64,000 nt of DNA from Aphanomyces cochlioides (GCA_019828595.1 JAHQRK010000001.1:4402001-4466000); one strand, 5' to 3'; counted from the first letter of the stretch, positions 1-9,959 are shown. The notes: a model not told the origin generated them from the sequence alone. Translations and numbers: made by a program.

Positions 1-432
1 CCAGATAATTTCACCCCAGGTCGGAGGATTTGCAGTGTTGTCTTCAGCGTACTTCAATCGTGCGTCTTTGTGCGCCTGTGTAAGCTTTGGCGCTGCGACT
101 CGCTTTGTATACTTGAGGTGCGGAGCTTCATGTAGGATTTGTTGGAGTCGACGCTCACAAACAGGAGTTCCAGACTCCTTTTTGATGACTTTTGCGGACT
201 CACCTGTACAACTTGCAAGTCGTATCATGTATCTTTTCGCAGTTTCAGACACAATTGGAGGCCGGCCGAGTCTTACAGCAGTTCCATAGGTTTCTGGGCT
301 GGCCAGAAACTTGTAGACAACAGACTTCGATCGATTTATCGTCTTTGCGATCTCTTGAGGCGAGATGTTGTGCATGCGTAAAGCCTTGATCATCGCTTGG
401 TCTGTCTCGGTCAGATGAGTCCCGCGTGGCAT
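1..432 (-). CDS. Tc1/mariner-type transposase, N-terminal part, cut by window edge
   Basis: The minus strand is open from an ATG at 432 down to the first base of the window, about 144 codons, with no stop. The start reads MPRGTHLTETDQAMIKAL, followed by a helix-turn-helix stretch (ISPQEIAKTINRSKSVVYKF) and a second paired-like domain ending before KVIKKESGTPV. This is the bipartite DNA-binding region usual for Tc1-like transposases. The last visible residues (NPPTWGEIIW) are where the first catalytic Asp motif (FSDE) would follow outside the window. It is related to, but clearly different from, the Tc1 transposase at 11,040. It may be intact; only the N-terminal half is visible. Family call is from motif recognition. 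Confidence 0.75.
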   Translation of the reverse strand, partial: MPRGTHLTETDQAMIKALRMHNISPQEIAKTINRSKSVVYKFLASPETYGTAVRLGRPPIVSETAKRYMIRLASCTGESAKVIKKESGTPVCERRLQQILHEAPHLKYTKRVAAPKLTQAHKDARLKYAEDNTANPPTWGEIIW

Positions 433-668
433 TTCAGTTGGTTGCTATTGAGACTAGAAAGACATGAATAAGGCCTGCTACGATATTGCTGTCTTTACGT
501 GCTGTATGGCGTCGATTCTCTATACTTATTTCGCTCCTCCGACCTTGTCAAACAGGATTTGGCGGGATTGCTCCTGCAAATTTGGGAGTTTGCGGGAACG
601 AAATATATGTGCAGAATCAGCCTATCACGAGCAATTGAATTGTCAGGACGGCATTTGCGAGTTAATGA

Positions 669-1817
669 TTGGTGAGAAAACATTCGAGCGAATACTTTTT
701 CCCTAAACTTTTTTCGTGCACTGTAGCAACAGCCCTTCGACTGAGATCGGCGCTGAAGGAACGAAATTTCGTTCATGCCGTTTCGCTGCTCAAGCAACAA
801 CAACAATCTCCATGGTACACACTGTACGCGTCGCGCAACACACCCTCATTCCTCACAACCGTGTCGTTGACACCTGAAGGCTCCGATGAACTTCTTCGCG
901 TTTTCAGTGTCGAGTATATCGTTAAGGCTAAACCAGGAAAAAGTGGTCGTCCACCGCGAATTCAACACAAACACGCTGTACTAGGCATGCTTCTCCATTT
1001 CTACACGGCAGCAGTAGAGCCTAAGACTTTGCAAGAGCTGTTTGCGATCCCTCCCAGCACGTTCTCAAGAATAATCAATAAGGCTGAACATGCTCTCTCA
1101 CGGGCACTGGACAAGTTGCCACAATCCGCTGTCAAATGGCCATCGAAGGCGACTCAAAGATACTGGGCGTCCAAGTCAAATGCACGAGAGCCTCTCGTGA
1201 CGGGCGTCTTTGCCTTTGCAGACGGGAAGAACCTCAGAGCCCAGCAGCCATCTCATACTGAGCTCCAAAACGCACAATATAATGGTATGAATGCAATTAT
1301 CCCGAGCATATGGCGTCTAGGTTGGCTATATTGCGTTTTTGTCACTGGTGTTCTGTGTTTTGGTCTCGACGGCACGCTCATTTGGTGCAAGCACAACTGT
1401 CCTGGCTCATGGAACGATGGTGACATGAGTCGCAGCCTTCAAGATATCCTAGTCGACCCGTTGCTTGTGGATTTGGGAATGAAGATTGCCTGTGACTCTG
1501 CTTTTCCGATACACGGAAGGTGCTCTGGCCGTATTGTGACCCCTTTGAAAAGTGGAGACCTGGAACGTCAGTCGATGGAGTGTCGACGCGGACTACAAGC
1601 GATTAGTGGTTGCATCACGTCGCTCAGGCAAGCAGCTGAATGGGGCATGGGTGCCGTTGGAAAGGTGTATAGACAGCAACAGCTCCCTTTGCCCTATCGA
1701 CCAGATACTAGGCGTGTCCGCCTCAAGAATGTCTTCAAACTCTACAACTACCGTGTTCGAACGACGGGCATAAGTCAGATCAAGAACGTATTTGATGTCA
1801 AAAATAGTCAAAATTGA
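669..1817 (+). CDS. PIF/Harbinger-type DDE transposase (DDE_Tnp_4 fold)
   Basis: A 382-codon open frame with the catalytic triad of Harbinger transposases: FADGKN near residue 185 (first Asp), ACDSAFP near 275 (second Asp), and RQAAEWGMG near 322 (Glu). The block CFGLDGTLIWCKHNCPGSWN and the tail LYNYRVRTTGISQI are also typical of the family. There is no in-frame ATG before about residue 107, so either an upstream exon is missing from this reading or the 5' end has decayed. The fragment at 37,291-37,641 is a relative of its N-terminal part (ERNF..LLK..WY). It lies just upstream of an oppositely oriented Myb-like gene, the usual two-gene layout of these elements. I could not fix the terminal inverted repeats. 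Confidence 0.85.
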   Translation: MVRKHSSEYFFPKLFSCTVATALRLRSALKERNFVHAVSLLKQQQQSPWYTLYASRNTPSFLTTVSLTPEGSDELLRVFSVEYIVKAKPGKSGRPPRIQHKHAVLGMLLHFYTAAVEPKTLQELFAIPPSTFSRIINKAEHALSRALDKLPQSAVKWPSKATQRYWASKSNAREPLVTGVFAFADGKNLRAQQPSHTELQNAQYNGMNAIIPSIWRLGWLYCVFVTGVLCFGLDGTLIWCKHNCPGSWNDGDMSRSLQDILVDPLLVDLGMKIACDSAFPIHGRCSGRIVTPLKSGDLERQSMECRRGLQAISGCITSLRQAAEWGMGAVGKVYRQQQLPLPYRPDTRRVRLKNVFKLYNYRVRTTGISQIKNVFDVKNSQN

Positions 1818-2153
1818 TCTCAAAATTGTCCTTAATAATCGTGTAGACTCCTAATCTGTCCTAGATTTGGCCTCTGGAAGTACACGTACTTAACCTCTGC
1901 ACACTTCGAATAAAAAGATATAATTTCGATATATGAAATGGCATTTTAATTCAATTTCAGTTGCTTTTGTTAAAGTCCTAAAATTTATATCCTAATTAGA
2001 TCACTCTACCTGTTTTAAACTAGTTTTTGATCTAAATAATTGATAAGGAATTGAACTGATCTATTTAGTAGAAAATTCGGCTTCAAAATCCATATATTAT
2101 GCAACTTATCAAATCACATATGCCTAAATTTACGACGAGTGTCTTTCCATGAA
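1818..2153. other. AT-rich gap between the two Harbinger genes
   Basis: About 330 bases of AT-rich sequence with no open frame or clear repeat; it separates the convergent transposase and Myb-like genes and presumably holds both 3' ends. Confidence 0.5.
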
Positions 2154-2917
2154 CTATGTCAACATCATCAGCTGTAATTCTTCTCGTCGATCTTCACGCT
2201 TTCTTCGTTCATCGTCTTCCTTGCGTCGGTCTTCAATGAGCTTCGCCTCTCGAGCAGATTGTTCCATGCGCCACTGCAGCTCACGCTCATATCGTCTTTC
2301 CTCTCGCTCAGCCGCTCGTGCATCCATCATCATGAATACAGTCATGAGATCTGTGGTTGCTTTGGTGACTGCTGAAGCGGCACTTTCAATGAATTTGTCC
2401 AAGGATTGTCGTTTTTTGGCAACATACGACGAGCCTGAAGTCGATGACTGCTTTCTTTTTCCAAGGATTTGGCTGAGCTCGCTGAGTTCACTACCATTCA
2501 GGCCACTTCGATTTGGTTTTTCCTGTGAAACAACATTTATTTCTTGATTTATATTGATCTCTTCTTCGTTTTCTTTGTCGCTTGCCTCGCTGTCATCCTC
2601 TAAAGAATTGGATCATTGAATTCATTGCATATCCTCGTGTACCTTTCTCCGATTCAAATTGCGTCATGCAAAGCGTTGACATTCGATTTTCAATGTCGGT
2701 AAATAAGCGCTTTGCACGACGCACGTCCGAGGGGCAATCAGGCTCACCAGTTTTCTTCGGGTGGTTCTTCAGAAGAGCAAACTTTCGCTTGAGTGCATCA
2801 ACATCTCGTGAAGGGAACTGGCTTGCCGCACGGTTGTAGGCCTCTTCAACTTTGGCCCGCTCTAGTGGATGATATTGAATGGCGTATATATCAGACGAAT
2901 GGGGAGGCTTCTACGAA
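2154..2917 (-). CDS. Myb/SANT-like companion protein of a Harbinger element (DUF6818-like)
   Basis: Two exons join cleanly across a 43-base GT..AG intron (2,600-2,642). The upstream exon carries the pattern AYNRAASQFPSRDVDALKRK, then PSDVRRAKRLFTDIENRM, resembling the Myb/SANT-like domain found next to oomycete Harbinger transposases (the DUF6818 comparison is from memory). The downstream exon is acidic (SEASDKENEEE), then basic, and ends in a strongly charged predicted coiled coil (REERRYERELQWRMEQ) to the stop at 2,154. Likely role: DNA-binding partner of the transposase at 669-1,817. The 5' end is uncertain: no ATG is seen and a possible splice acceptor lies near 2,917, immediately beside an unrelated transporter fragment, so the gene is probably 5'-truncated. 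Confidence 0.6.
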
Positions 2918-2919
2918 AA

Positions 2920-3130
2920 CTACTCGAAATAGCTGCCACCAGCAACGCGGAGACATCTCGCCGAGCCAAAGAGACTCATGGGGTTCGTCATGAGCGTCCT
3001 TGCAGATTGTTAAAGTCTCCTCATTCCTCAAGTTTGGTCTGTCCTTGTGCCAGAAAGACAAAAGCGAGTGACCCTTTGCTGATCGCAACATGACAAAGAT
3101 CGCTCGCTCGGTTAGTAGCCATCCATAGTC
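2920..3130 (-). pseudogene. BT1-family (folate/biopterin) transporter fragment
   Basis: A short decayed stretch. Its plus-strand sequence near 2,938-3,000 is closely related to that at 4,846-4,912, and near 3,130 the minus strand reads KHFATDLTKTMDGY, matching QPFATVLTKTIEGYF in the better preserved fragment at 4,850-5,335. Stops interrupt it. The family assignment rests on the longer fragments. Confidence 0.45.
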
Positions 3131-3276
3131 TTGGTCAAGTCAGTGGCAAAATGTTTGACTGCTTTCCTCATATAGCAAGACCCTCCTATCATACTTCGCA
3201 TCCATCAAAAGCCCCAATGCGATTACACTATTGGTACTTGACTGACAATTACACCACCTATAGTGAGAAACAAACT

Positions 3277-4093
3277 ATTCGTGCTTTGGTCCCCCTTGCT
3301 ACGTCTGTCGTCATGGCGTTCAACCAACCTGGTCATGACATTCCACTTGTGGTGTCAAATCTAGTGGCCCCACAGAACTCTACCGACCGTGTTCTTCTGT
3401 TTGACCGTAACAAGGCCCCCCGTCCCGAAGGCGCACACCCAGGTATTTTCGTCTGTCTTCGAGAAAAGGCAGGTGGCATTTTCAACCACCTGAGTAACGT
3501 AAATCATCATGAGTGAGCATGGCATCGTGAGTGAGCACCAGTAGTTATTAAGGAGAGGAACCTCCATATTTCAATGTTTTTATTTATTCGGAAGCCGGAT
3601 AAATGGCGCGCTTTCTGCAAACTCGGACTGTTGTTTCTCTTATCCTCAAAACTCATATCTCTTAAATTTAATGTTTCCTTTGAATATTTATACCCTAAAC
3701 CTTAAGATATCACCTTGATTTTGATACATTATTCAAGATTAAATTGTGTGCTCACTCACGATTCCCAAAAAGTAAGCAAAATGAAACTTTGGACAGCAAT
3801 AAGGAGTCGTAATGGAGACTAAAATTGCGTACTTTTTGTCTGTTCTTTGAATTCCAAATTCAATCTTTCGTTTGCGACTTGAACAAGAAAAAAACTCGCA
3901 AAACTTATTGAAATACTTGCGCTTGAACTTTTTGGTTCCAAACTTGTGCTCACTCATGATGATTTACGTTAGTCAAGGCAGTGGCCGTGGTAGAAGCCAT
4001 GGTAGTGGCCATAGTAGTCGCCGTGGCCACCGTGCGGCCGAAGGGTCTCCAATTGCACAACCGAGACCATATACACGCGAGTCACTGTTCTGA
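3277..4093 (+). pseudogene. Small secreted protein, third family member, broken
   Basis: Homologous to the two small secreted-protein genes at 8,005 and 18,603. The mature region is recognisable (FNQPGHDIPLV, then DRVLLFDRNKAPRPEGA). Two lesions are visible. The start codon position is ATT at 3,277 instead of ATG, and a miniature transposon (3,497-3,969) sits in the coding region. Coding homology resumes after it (RAAEGSPIAQPRPY to the stop at 4,093), matching the tail RSAEGPPPADPRPF of the 8,005 gene. If the element and one TA are removed, the reading frame continues without a shift, so the insertion went into an otherwise continuous frame. Confidence 0.8.
3497..3969. mobile_element. Miniature mariner-type element inserted in the secreted-protein pseudogene
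   Basis: A 473-base insert bounded by inverted repeats beginning ACGTAAATCATCATGAGTGA and flanked on both sides by TA (3,495-3,496 and 3,970-3,971), as expected of a Tc1/mariner target duplication. Inside it a second inverted pair (CGTGAGTGAGCAC at 3,526-3,538 and 3,748-3,760) suggests a nested or duplicated end. No transposase ORF. Confidence 0.8.
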
Positions 4094-4849
4094 ATTGATT
4101 TTTGCACCACAACCAAGAATGACCAAGTCGGCAATGGAGTGGCGTAAGAATTGGTCGTAAAGTTAGTAAAGTTTATCTTGCACTTGCTTGAGTGCTCATG
4201 TGGAGAATGAAATAGCTTTACCCAGGCAAAACATGATGACTTTCTGACGAAATTTTGCGGTGGATCCAGAGTTGTCAGCTCTGGCCATGGGTCAACAACG
4301 TGGATCAAATTGACCCTGGTGGCCATCCAATGGCCAAACTGATCTCACTTCCAACCAAGCGGGACCAAGCTAAGGAACTGACTTTGAGAGAAAAGGATTG
4401 AAATACTAAGACTTTGTTCCTTCGCCCCCCGAAACACGACTCGAAATATATTGAAATTTAGCAGCTACTAGCAATATGCCAACAATCAAACTGTTTCATT
4501 TTGAAAGCACAGCCAACGACTTTTTGGAATTCAATTGATAAACCGGACATTACCTCCTTTCGCTCCAAGGTTGTCCTACAAAGCAGAGTAAGTGCTCAGA
4601 CTTGATCGCTGTGTACAGCTGTACATTACAAACCATTGCACCTACCGCGATGTTTCGATAAACGTAGAAATTTGGATGTACGTGAGCCATTCAATCATAA
4701 GTACCCATAACACAATAATAGGTACTTTCAGCGGATTAAGTACCGGAAATAGGTACTTCAAGTACTCAATGATATGACGTAATTTACAATAAGAGTTTAA
4801 ACAAAACACATCAATGACACTCTAGGAAAATCACTTGCAACCACTACCA
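4094..4849. other. Gap with GTACTT-rich repeat remnant
   Basis: No credible gene. Around 4,698-4,770 there are repeated GTACTT/AAGTAC words (AGGTACTTTCAGC and similar) that also occur at 8,917-8,975 and 19,388-19,430, so a short dispersed repeat is present. Confidence 0.4.
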
Positions 4850-5335
4850 CCAGCAATTCGGAGAGAACTCGTCGAGTCAAAGAGACTCCAGATGTTTGTT
4901 ATGAGCGTCCATGCCAACGAAAAGAGCAAGTGCGGAATGGTCAACGTTCCCCACGTGTGCGATTCTTTTGTTTTTTGCGCTCCATTTCACGCAGTTCGGC
5001 CTTTTGACGTGGCAAAAAGACCACAAAGACCAGCGACGCGATATTGATCGCATACATAAAGATGCCAGTTTTCCTTGACAAACACGCTTTACGTCAAAAT
5101 AGCCCTCGATTGTCTTGGTCAAGACGGTGGCAAAAGGTTGACCCACTTCTTGCGTGGTAACGCCAAGACCGAGCATCGTGGCTTCGTATCCATCGCAGTC
5201 AATGAGCTTAAACACGAAAAGACCCGTGATGAAGCCGATCATAGCCGTGGGTGCCTAAGAATAGAATTACGTAGCAGACCACCAAGACGGGTGACAAACC
5301 TAAAAGAGTGATTTTGCAAACAACAAATGTTCTGT
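4850..5335 (-). pseudogene. BT1-family (folate/biopterin) transporter, 3' part
   Basis: Minus-strand reading gives APTAMIGFITGLFVFKLID, MLGLGVTTQEVGQPFATVLT, KTIEGYFDV, and after a one-base shift GIFMYAINIASLVFVVFLPR followed by a basic tail (QKAELREMERKKQKN). Hydrophobic helices and this motif order resemble the last membrane segments of BT1-type major facilitator transporters. A GT..AG intron is plausible just upstream of APTAM. The frame break and lack of the N-terminal two thirds make it a fragment. A paralogous fragment lies at 9,440-9,950 (-) and a smaller one at 2,920-3,130 (-). Confidence 0.6.
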
Positions 5336-5447
5336 GAAAAATCTCAAAAGAATATTTACTGTGCACTTTTATTTTGACCGACACACCACATGTTGCACCC
5401 ACAATCTTGCTACAACGGACAGCACTTCCTGAACTCGGAAAGGAGCA

Positions 5448-5510
5448 ATTCCTTCATAACAGGAATGACACTCCTGTTTTATCGTGGATTCATTCCTGTT
5501 ATGAAGGAAT
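5448..5510. repeat. Foldback mini-element, 21-base arms
   Basis: Perfect inverted repeat ATTCCTTCATAACAGGAATG(A) at 5,448-5,468 and its reverse complement at 5,490-5,510, separated by 21 bases. The same word recurs in a second pair at 5,655-5,738. Confidence 0.8.
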
Positions 5511-5654
5511 GCGCCTTCGCCAGCACCGACTGTAGCATGGACGCCACCGTTGGCACTACAATCGACGCCATTCCTGCAGCGCTGGAATTGGTGCGAATGC
5601 TGGCGTAGTTCTAGCGGCAAAGGGAATTCCTATAAATCATCTCCAGGTTGCGCC

Positions 5655-5738
5655 ATTCCTTCATAGCAGGGATACATCCATGAAAAATTTCGTTTACTTG
5701 GAACAGGCCCTTAGGGCGTCATTCCTGCTATGAAGGAA
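5655..5738. repeat. Foldback mini-element, second copy
   Basis: Near-perfect inverted pair ATTCCTTCATAGCAGGGAT (5,655-5,673) and ATTCCTGCTATGAAGGAA (5,721-5,738), related to the pair at 5,448-5,510. The stretch between the two foldbacks (5,511-5,654) has no credible gene. Confidence 0.75.
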
Positions 5739-5846
5739 ATGCTCCTCGGAAAACGCATGCTTCTGCCAAGCCAAAAGTCTCTCTCTGCCAGATGCTGGAT
5801 TCGATACAGAGAATACGCAATTGTCCAATATTCTTCATGAATGTTG

Positions 5847-7304
5847 GGGAGACTTTAAACATCCTACCCCTTTTTTATTTGTCCTACCCTTTTTAACTTG
5901 AATAAAGAATGTGCATACAAATAATGGTATAACCACTAATCTAGTATGGCTAGTTGTTCTACTAGCATCTTTGTGTTTGCTTCTTCTTGGTAATTATAGC
6001 ACAGTTAAAGGCACATGCGATTTGATCAATACGACGGTTTACATCATTAGCACTGACAACTTTAATTGAGATAGTGATAAATCCTGCTAAGCGATGTACT
6101 CAACTCAAGTTAATTGATTTCTCATAAGTCACTATAATCTAACTATCGAAAGACTTTGAGCTCCACTGTAGATACAAATGCTCAACAACATGACAATGAA
6201 TCGGAGTCGTCTCACTCCAGAAGTAGACATGCACTCCAAGGCTTGCAATGAATCGGAGTCGTCTCACTCCAGAAGTAGACATGCACTCTAAGGCTTGTAG
6301 TTTCAATAGCCTGCATTTTCTTCGTGGTTGAAGCACACTCGACTCGATCAGAGTGACGGCTTACATCATTAGTAGTGATAACTTTACTCTAGAAAGCGTG
6401 CATTACAGTTCGGTGCAACAAGAGTTCAGCCAACAATTCTCATTATGAAGGTACTGGTGCGCCTACATTAACGCTGAGTTTATGGTATACTTATAGATCT
6501 GAAATACTTTGACATCTTGTTTTATGATAATTCATTCATTTGATGGGTAAAGATTTCAACTCAATCGATTTGTCGTAGTTATGCGTCTACTTTACAAAAC
6601 CAGCTAAACACTGTACTCAGCTAGTTCTGTGACTTTCAAATATTGAGGATAATCACGTCGATAACATAAATATACTTCGTGTCAATTTATTCTTATAGCA
6701 AGTCATTTGATTTCTGATGAGGCGCAATAACCTTACAGCAGTGCAGGTACGGAGGATTAACAATGACGCAGTAGAGTACTATTTCAATGCATTCTGTTAA
6801 ACTACCATTTAATACACCTCGCAGGATGAAGGCAAAACATTCCCCTTCGCCCAAAAATTCCATGTGTATGGCAAACTGCTATCGAAGCTGCGAGCTAGGA
6901 GTGTATATCAACTTTTGATGAGTAAAATGAATTTTCCTCTCGCAACACTGTCACTTCCCAGAGAATGACGACCCTGCTTTATTATCAGTTCGTTTATCCC
7001 TTAAGCACTATACTCTTCAAAGGAATCAAAATAGAGTTTATCCAATTCGACATGAGTTTGGTTTCAGTTCCAATGCGTTGATGAATATCATTCCTCGCTT
7101 TGTGATTCCAAAGAAATCATCACAATGCTTTAAGTTGTTTGTGATATCCATCGGTCAATCCAGACACGAAGCAAACACAAAGATGCTAGTAGAACAACTA
7201 GCCATACTAGATTAGTGGTTATACCATTATTTGTATGCACATACTTTATTCAAGTTAAAAAGGGTAGGACAAATAAAAAAGGGGTAGGATGTTTAAAGTC
7301 TCCC
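5847..7304. mobile_element. Non-autonomous MULE-like DNA transposon with long TIRs
   Basis: 1,458 bases with inverted ends of about 140 bases: the left end starts GGGAGACTTTAAACATCCTA and the right end is its reverse complement. Both arms run into the same CTTGAATAAAG..ACTAGCATCTTTGTG sequence. The element is flanked by a perfect 9-base direct repeat TGAATGTTG (5,838-5,846 and 7,305-7,313). Long terminal inverted repeats plus a 9-base duplication fit the Mutator superfamily. The interior is AT-rich with no transposase ORF, so it would need a helper in trans. The class call is inferred from the ends. Confidence 0.85.
6192..6297 (+). repeat. Two tandem copies of a ~53-base unit inside the MULE-like element
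   Basis: The unit beginning CAATGAATCGGAGTCGTCTC occurs twice head to tail (about 6,192 and 6,245), nearly identical. A looser duplication (ACGGTTTACATCATTAG) links about 6,033 and 6,356. Confidence 0.75.
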
Positions 7305-7313
7305 TGAATGTTG

Positions 7314-7775
7314 TCGCCTGTCTTGAACAGATCATGGCATCTCTTTGGCTCTGTCTGCAATTTGCAGCAAGCGAAATACCAATAGTGACTAAAACAATCT
7401 CAGCATTTTAAGCATGACTTACAGTGGTTTCTACCTACGAGAGCAGCCAGTTGACAACTTACAGAGTCAAAAGGCAAGCAAGAAGGCTTTCAGGTGAAAT
7501 CTTGCGGTGTGATGCTTGTCGTGTCGACAGAGAAATCCTGAAGCAATCCCATCAGTATAACCAAAGCAATTGTCAAATATCCACCTCATGCTACTGTAGT
7601 CATTTCTGAAGAAATGAAATGGGTGAATGGGCAAACAGATGCAGCAGGTCCGATTGCCACGCTGGCTCCTGCTGAATCATTTCCTGCGACGTTTTCAGCA
7701 ACGCCAATTCACCAAGTTCACTGTCGACACAGTGCCGAGAAAACTGTCATATTCATGTTTTCATATGCTTGTAGA
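7314..7775. other. Gap between MULE-like element and segmental duplication
   Basis: No recognisable gene or repeat; short open frames only. Confidence 0.4.
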
Positions 7776-8004
7776 TTACACTTACTACCAAGGGGAGCTA
7801 TACGAGCCAAAGTTTTTAGCTTTTTCAATCTACACAAAGCAGTGTGTTTTACAATTTGCAGCAGATGCCATGTTGGCACTGTTCTCGGAATTCGTCGTGC
7901 ACCCACGTCGCCGCTGGGTGTTGTGCATCCATGAACAACATAAGTGCGGTTCCTCACCCTTCGCTGAGTGGTTTTGTCATTTTCGAATTTGACGAGTGTC
8001 AACG

Positions 8005-8286
8005 ATGCGTGTTTTGGCCCCCCTCGTGCTTGCGACGTCTGCCGTTGTGGCTTTCAACCAGCCTGGCAATGATGTTCCACTTGAGGTGGCAAATCAAGTG
8101 CCCCTCCACAACTCTGACGACCGTGTTCTTATGTTTGGACGTAATAAGGGTCCCCGTCCCGGAGGCGCACGCCCTGGTTTTTTCAGCCGTCTTCATCGAA
8201 AGTTCAAACGTGGCGGCGGTCGTCGTTCGGCCGAAGGTCCTCCACCAGCAGATCCCAGACCATTTAGTGCTGAAGCACCGTTCTAA
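8005..8286 (+). CDS. Small secreted protein, family member 1
   Basis: A 93-residue protein starting MRVLAPLVLATSAVVA, a clear N-terminal signal sequence with likely cleavage before FNQPGNDVPL. The mature part has DDRVLMFGRNKGPRP, a basic segment (RLHRKFKRGGGRR) and a proline-rich end (AEGPPPADPRPFSAEAPF). There are no cysteines and no RxLR-dEER arrangement. An upstream in-frame GTG at 7,996 is ignored because the ATG at 8,005 begins exactly at the signal sequence conserved with the 18,603 gene. Function unknown; secretion is a sequence-based inference. Copies at 3,277 (broken) and 18,603 show a small expanding family. Confidence 0.8.
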   Translation: MRVLAPLVLATSAVVAFNQPGNDVPLEVANQVPLHNSDDRVLMFGRNKGPRPGGARPGFFSRLHRKFKRGGGRRSAEGPPPADPRPFSAEAPF

Positions 8287-8289
8287 AGC

Positions 8290-8792
8290 TACTTCGGCAC
8301 CAAGGAGAATGTGCAATGCGATAGCGGAGAGGGGTAAGATTGGTGGTAACGTGTTTAAAAATGTGTATTCCAATGCTCGAATGATCTTGAGGAGAAAGAA
8401 AGAATTTTACCGAAGCAACACGCTGTCAAGGACACGACGCTTCTCTCTAGAGGTGGTGTGATTGCCAGCCAAGTTGACTTTGCCTTAGAGCTCATGGTGG
8501 ATAAAGCTTTATGGGAAGGAGACCAGAAGAAACAGATCAACTTTTTGCTTGATCAAAACGAGTCACAGCAACTTTGACATCAAGGGAGCACTCTTTGTCA
8601 TGGTGCAATCAACATTGCGTGTCTCGTCGTCGTGGTTCTTTTACCACAAACACGTACTTGTTCTTTTCATCGGCAAGGACTCTCTTGATGAATATCTCGA
8701 GCTTGGCGACTCTACGAGCTGTCTCCGTGTGGCTGTAGACAATGGTGCAAGTACGTTAGAGGCCTCCTTAGCCGCACGTTCAATACCATCAG
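8290..8792 (+). pseudogene. Unidentified conserved stretch downstream of secreted-protein gene
   Basis: Aligned with 18,905-19,385. On the plus strand both copies can be read as DTTLLSRGGVIASQVDFALE with different lesions, then SLDEYLELGDS. I do not recognise the family. Frame breaks in both copies suggest the remains of a gene that travelled with the duplicated block. Confidence 0.4.
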
Positions 8793-9197
8793 GTTAGTGG
8801 GGATTGGAAACCAATTCGCCTCGCTCGAGAATGTCTATTCTTTCCAAGATCATGGGAGAGTCTCAAGTATTTGTCAACCATAGAAACATTCACTTACTTC
8901 TCGTTGACCTCGTATTAGGTACTTTCAGCTCGAGTGAATTGAGTACTAGTACTAGTACTTGGTACTTCATCTACAGTATGCTCTATCTTGCGCCGACTTT
9001 ATTTGAAACCTTAAACTTGCATGTGGCAAGTTGCCCGAAGGGATCTACGTCGATGAGCGCTTGTCCGTATCGATCGGAAAAGTTCACCAGTCAACGGAAC
9101 TTCAAAGCAACGCGCGTGCACGAGAATCCTTTTCATATTGCGATAGAAAGACAGTCCCGACGCCACCCACGAGAACTTTGATAAAGTAGCATTTCGA

Positions 9198-9400
9198 TTA
9201 TCCCTCGTCGTCTGACGACCATACAATTTGTGCAAAGACGAAATGCTCTGCTAATTCGAGTTGGTCGACGGCCGAACTTGCATTGAGCGTGTCGGATCGT
9301 TGGTGGTTCACTTGAACGCGTAGTTTCATGAGAAGTTGCACGCATTCTTCCGCAATGTCACAAAATGAGACTGCCATCGCACCAAGAGCAGGAAGCACAG
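9198..9400 (-). pseudogene. Partial duplicate of Integrator subunit 2, last ~65 codons
   Basis: The minus strand encodes VLPALGAMAVSFCDIAEECV and continues to the stop, matching the C-terminus of the gene at 20,527-23,921 with a few changes (for example AEHFVF for AVHSVF). Homology stops abruptly near 9,400, so only the 3' tail was carried in segmental copy A. It cannot be a functional gene by itself. Confidence 0.85.
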
Positions 9401-9439
9401 GAGAAATGGACAAGACCCTCCTATTATGCTTCGTATCCA

Positions 9440-9950
9440 TCATAAGCTCTAAATGGACAAGACATCGACCTTGACATTCCTTGCGGTTTGAGAGAGATAC
9501 ACGCTCGTAGTTATATCGTTGCTTACGAGGCACTCCGATATTTGTGTCTGTAGCTCAGTGGCAGCAGGATTGAGTTCATCAAACAAGTCTCGGTCGTCTC
9601 TATTGAGTGTCATGTTGTGAATGGCTCTGATGTATTTATTTGATGCCGCAGTGATGAAGCCGATCATAGCCGTGGGTGCCATTTCCAGCAGAGGAACGCC
9701 AAGCTACATCCATTGGTTTCGGAAGACACCTCAGATGGTCAAGAACGTCGGCCACACGTCAATGATATCGACGTCGACTTGGTAGGCAAACACAACAAAG
9801 CGCCAGTTCCAGCCTTGGTGATGTTGCGTGACGTCTCCGTGACCATTCGCTGCGTCAAGTACTCTTTTTTCCTGCTTAAAAGGTCAAGAGGAAAAGATGA
9901 CACATACTCCGATGGGCAATTGCAATTCTATGATATAGAATGTGGCTTGA
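9440..9950 (-). pseudogene. BT1-family transporter fragment, middle part
   Basis: Across several shifted minus-strand frames one reads GWNWRFVVFAYQVDVDIIDV, WPTFLTI, GVFRNQWM, LGVPLLEMAPTAMIGFIT. This matches the piece just upstream of and overlapping the APTAMIGFITG region of the fragment at 4,850-5,335. Stops and frameshifts are present. The order of motifs resembles the central and C-terminal membrane region of BT1-type carriers. Confidence 0.55.
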
Positions 9951-9959
9951 TTTGAATCT

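Larger units (their letters stand above)
7776..9405 (+). repeat. Segmental duplication, copy A (partner of 18,372-20,730)
   Basis: From about 7,776 (ACCAAGGGGAGCTATACGAG) to about 9,400 this block aligns in the same order with 18,372-20,730: secreted-protein gene, an unidentified conserved stretch, then the 3' end of the Integrator subunit 2 gene. Base identity is high (estimated by eye around 90%). One internal piece, about 8,793-8,985, is inverted in the other copy. Confidence 0.85.

Noticed and set aside
5448..5738. CRISPR array
   Set aside because: Only four copies in alternating orientation with unequal spacing, in a eukaryotic context without cas genes.
8005..8286. RxLR or CRN-type effector
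   Set aside because: A signal peptide is present, but there is no RxLR..EER or LFLAK motif in the first 60 mature residues of any of the three copies.
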